This document shows, in pieces, positions 62,801 to 64,000 of a stretch of 64,000 bases of DNA. The notes below the pieces were generated by a model that had not been told where the DNA came from, did no database searches, and was given only the letters and a program-made list of their open reading frames with translations. This stretch comes from PNOJ01 sp016706845 (GTDB lineage Bacteria > Krumholzibacteriota > Krumholzibacteriia > LZORAL124-64-63). Location: assembly GCA_016706845.1 (NCBI GenBank), contig JADJIV010000001.1, positions 62,001-126,000 of the forward strand, in the 5' to 3' direction. Within the stretch, counting starts at the first letter, position 1. Every line of letters begins with the position of its first letter. Both the position numbers and the translations under genes were made by a program.

Positions 62801-64000
62801 CTATTTCAGGAAGGCGAGGGCGCGGCCCTGGTCGGCGTCCATGATGATGTCGAGGCGGCGGCCCTGCGCCACGGCCGGCACGTGGATGACCCGGACCACG
62901 TCGGACAGGTCCGCCCGGGCGGGCAGCAGCTCCGCCAGGGAGTTCGGCGAGCCCAGCAGGAAGTCCTCGTTGAAGACCACCCCGGCGTCGTCCGGGAACA
63001 GCGGCAGGTAGCCGATGTCGGCCTCGAGCAGGTCCTGGAAGAAGTGGGTGCCGAACGAGACGTCCGGCACGTAGTCGCCCTTGCGGCGGGCGACCTCCAG
63101 CAGCATGCGGGAGTGGTTGATGTCGGCGTAGTCCACGCGGACGCCCAGCTTGACGTCGCCGCGGCTCCCCCAGCGCCCGGGCCCCATCAGCACGAACTTC
63201 CGGTGGGGCAGGACGCGGTTCAGCTGCCCGATGGTGGCGCCCACCGCCAGCAGGCGCTCGTAGGCCTCGATCGCGGCGTATTCCTCGCCGGGCACGTAGA
63301 CGACGTACTCGATGTCCTCGACCTGCCCCATCTGGACGAAGCGCTCTGCCGAGAAGACCCGGTCCTCGGCGCGCACGCCGCTGGGGATCTCGACGCGCGC
63401 GTAGTGCCCGGCGCGGCTCTGGGGCCGGCACTGCAGGATGTAGAGGTGCTCGCCGTCGTGGGCGAACTCCACGTCCACGGGCACGCGCCAGGTCTCGCCG
63501 AGCACGTCCAGGATCTCCTTCATCTGCCGCGCGAAGCCGGTGCGCTCCAGGAGCCCGTCGAAGGTGACCACCAGGTCCCGGGGCTCGACGTTGAACAGCA
63601 GGCCCGTCGCGGGGATCAGCTGCCCGTCGCGGTAGATCGAGAAGATCTGCTGCGCGATCGGGAACCTGTTGCCCGCCTCCTTCATCAGCTGCTCCAGGGG
63701 CACCGTGACGAATTCGTTGTCCGTGAGGTCCACGACGTCGACGTAGTGCTGGCTGTAGCGCAGGATCTCGTTGGGGTGCACGACGGTGCGCAGGCTGGGC
63801 TGCCCGGGGCTGAACAGCTTGGGATAGTCCTCCCCCACGCGGTCGACCGCGCGCGTGCCCAGGCCCGCCACCAGGCGCACCATGCCGTCCTCGCGGCGCA
63901 GCCGCGGCGACCAGGTGTAGTCGTTGGAGCCGAAGGCCACGCCGGCGAAGGCCGGCAGCCAGTACCGCCCGATGCGGCGGCCGACCACCGGCTGGATGAT
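62801..64000 (-). CDS. PEP/pyruvate-binding (PPDK/PPS N-terminal-like) protein, 3' part
   Basis: About 400 residues visible; the 5' end lies beyond the window. The frame is open to the edge (IIQPVVGRRIGRYWLPAFAG, VAFGSNDYTWSPR, MVRLVAGLGTRAVDRVGEDY), typical of the ATP-grasp PEP/pyruvate-binding domain. Then VDVEFAHDGEHLYILQCRPQ, the end of that domain, and a C-terminal part (RKFVLMGPGRWGSRGDVKLG, FGTHFFQDLLEADIGYLPLF) found in the stand-alone PEP/pyruvate-binding proteins rather than full PEP synthase. Catalytic role unproven. Confidence 0.85.
   Translation of the reverse strand: MIQPVVGRRIGRYWLPAFAGVAFGSNDYTWSPRLRREDGMVRLVAGLGTRAVDRVGEDYPKLFSPGQPSLRTVVHPNEILRYSQHYVDVVDLTDNEFVTVPLEQLMKEAGNRFPIAQQIFSIYRDGQLIPATGLLFNVEPRDLVVTFDGLLERTGFARQMKEILDVLGETWRVPVDVEFAHDGEHLYILQCRPQSRAGHYARVEIPSGVRAEDRVFSAERFVQMGQVEDIEYVVYVPGEEYAAIEAYERLLAVGATIGQLNRVLPHRKFVLMGPGRWGSRGDVKLGVRVDYADINHSRMLLEVARRKGDYVPDVSFGTHFFQDLLEADIGYLPLFPDDAGVVFNEDFLLGSPNSLAELLPARADLSDVVRVIHVPAVAQGRRLDIIMDADQGRALAFLK

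Overview
The window is a very GC-rich bacterial chromosome segment whose third codon positions are almost all G or C, with short gaps and strand-biased operons. Two secreted proteins end in a FlgD-like sorting domain with an N-P-F-N-P motif. Tricorn-type S41 protease, LVIVD-repeat and FG-GAP proteins are also present. Together these suggest a member of the FCB-related phyla such as Eisenbacteria or Krumholzibacteriota, probably a metagenome-derived assembly. The taxon is an inference and was not tested.

Layout. 1-7.1 kb (minus): 5' part of rho, a TPR lipoprotein, an ECF sigma factor with an anti-sigma/Spy-like fusion and a separate Spy-like protein, a membrane glycosyltransferase with a TPR tail, and ychF. 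7.2-14.9 kb: malic enzyme, a rhodanese-like/methyltransferase fusion, ogt, alpha-glucan phosphorylase, a small winged-helix regulator, a structured intergenic element (copy 1) and ornithine aminotransferase. 14.9-24.9 kb: BamE-like lipoprotein, cyclophilin, damaged DUF486 gene, arylsulfotransferase, a corrupted poly-G/poly-C stretch, DoxX-like fragment, MATE and NSS transporters, TPR lipoprotein and a DacA-type carboxypeptidase. 25-40 kb: tricorn-like protease, structured element copy 2, and surface-glycan genes (double GT2, methyltransferase-GT2 fusion, DegT aminotransferase, GT2-TPR) interleaved with asnS and feoAB. 40-47.3 kb: mazEF, POT transporter, beta-CASP nuclease, free methionine sulfoxide reductase, FG-GAP protein and a serine hydrolase. 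47.3-56.3 kb: LVIVD protein, DUF302 protein, DEAD-box helicase, a ybjN-rho2-Cdd1 operon, and citrate lyase as CitF plus a CitD-CitE fusion. 56.5-64 kb: chemotaxis genes (cheY and two CheX/CheC-like genes on plus; cheA, cheW, cheR, cheD and an HDOD gene on minus), then the 3' part of a PEP/pyruvate-binding dikinase-like gene.

The most interesting signal is a pair of intergenic elements, 13384-13512 (+) and 28316-28499 (-). Both fold as a long closing stem around two hairpins. The two-hairpin core is alignable between copies, with identical apical segments and a compensatory base-pair change, while the closing stems differ in sequence but stay self-complementary. I read this as a structured RNA or structured repeat family that I do not recognise.

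At least ten otherwise intact genes carry single-base frame changes, some as compensating pairs. Two regions contain long G or C homopolymers, and one broken junction contains a 10-mer identical to the end of common sequencing adapters. These are best read as assembly or sequencing errors. Frameshifted genes are annotated across the break and the break position is given.
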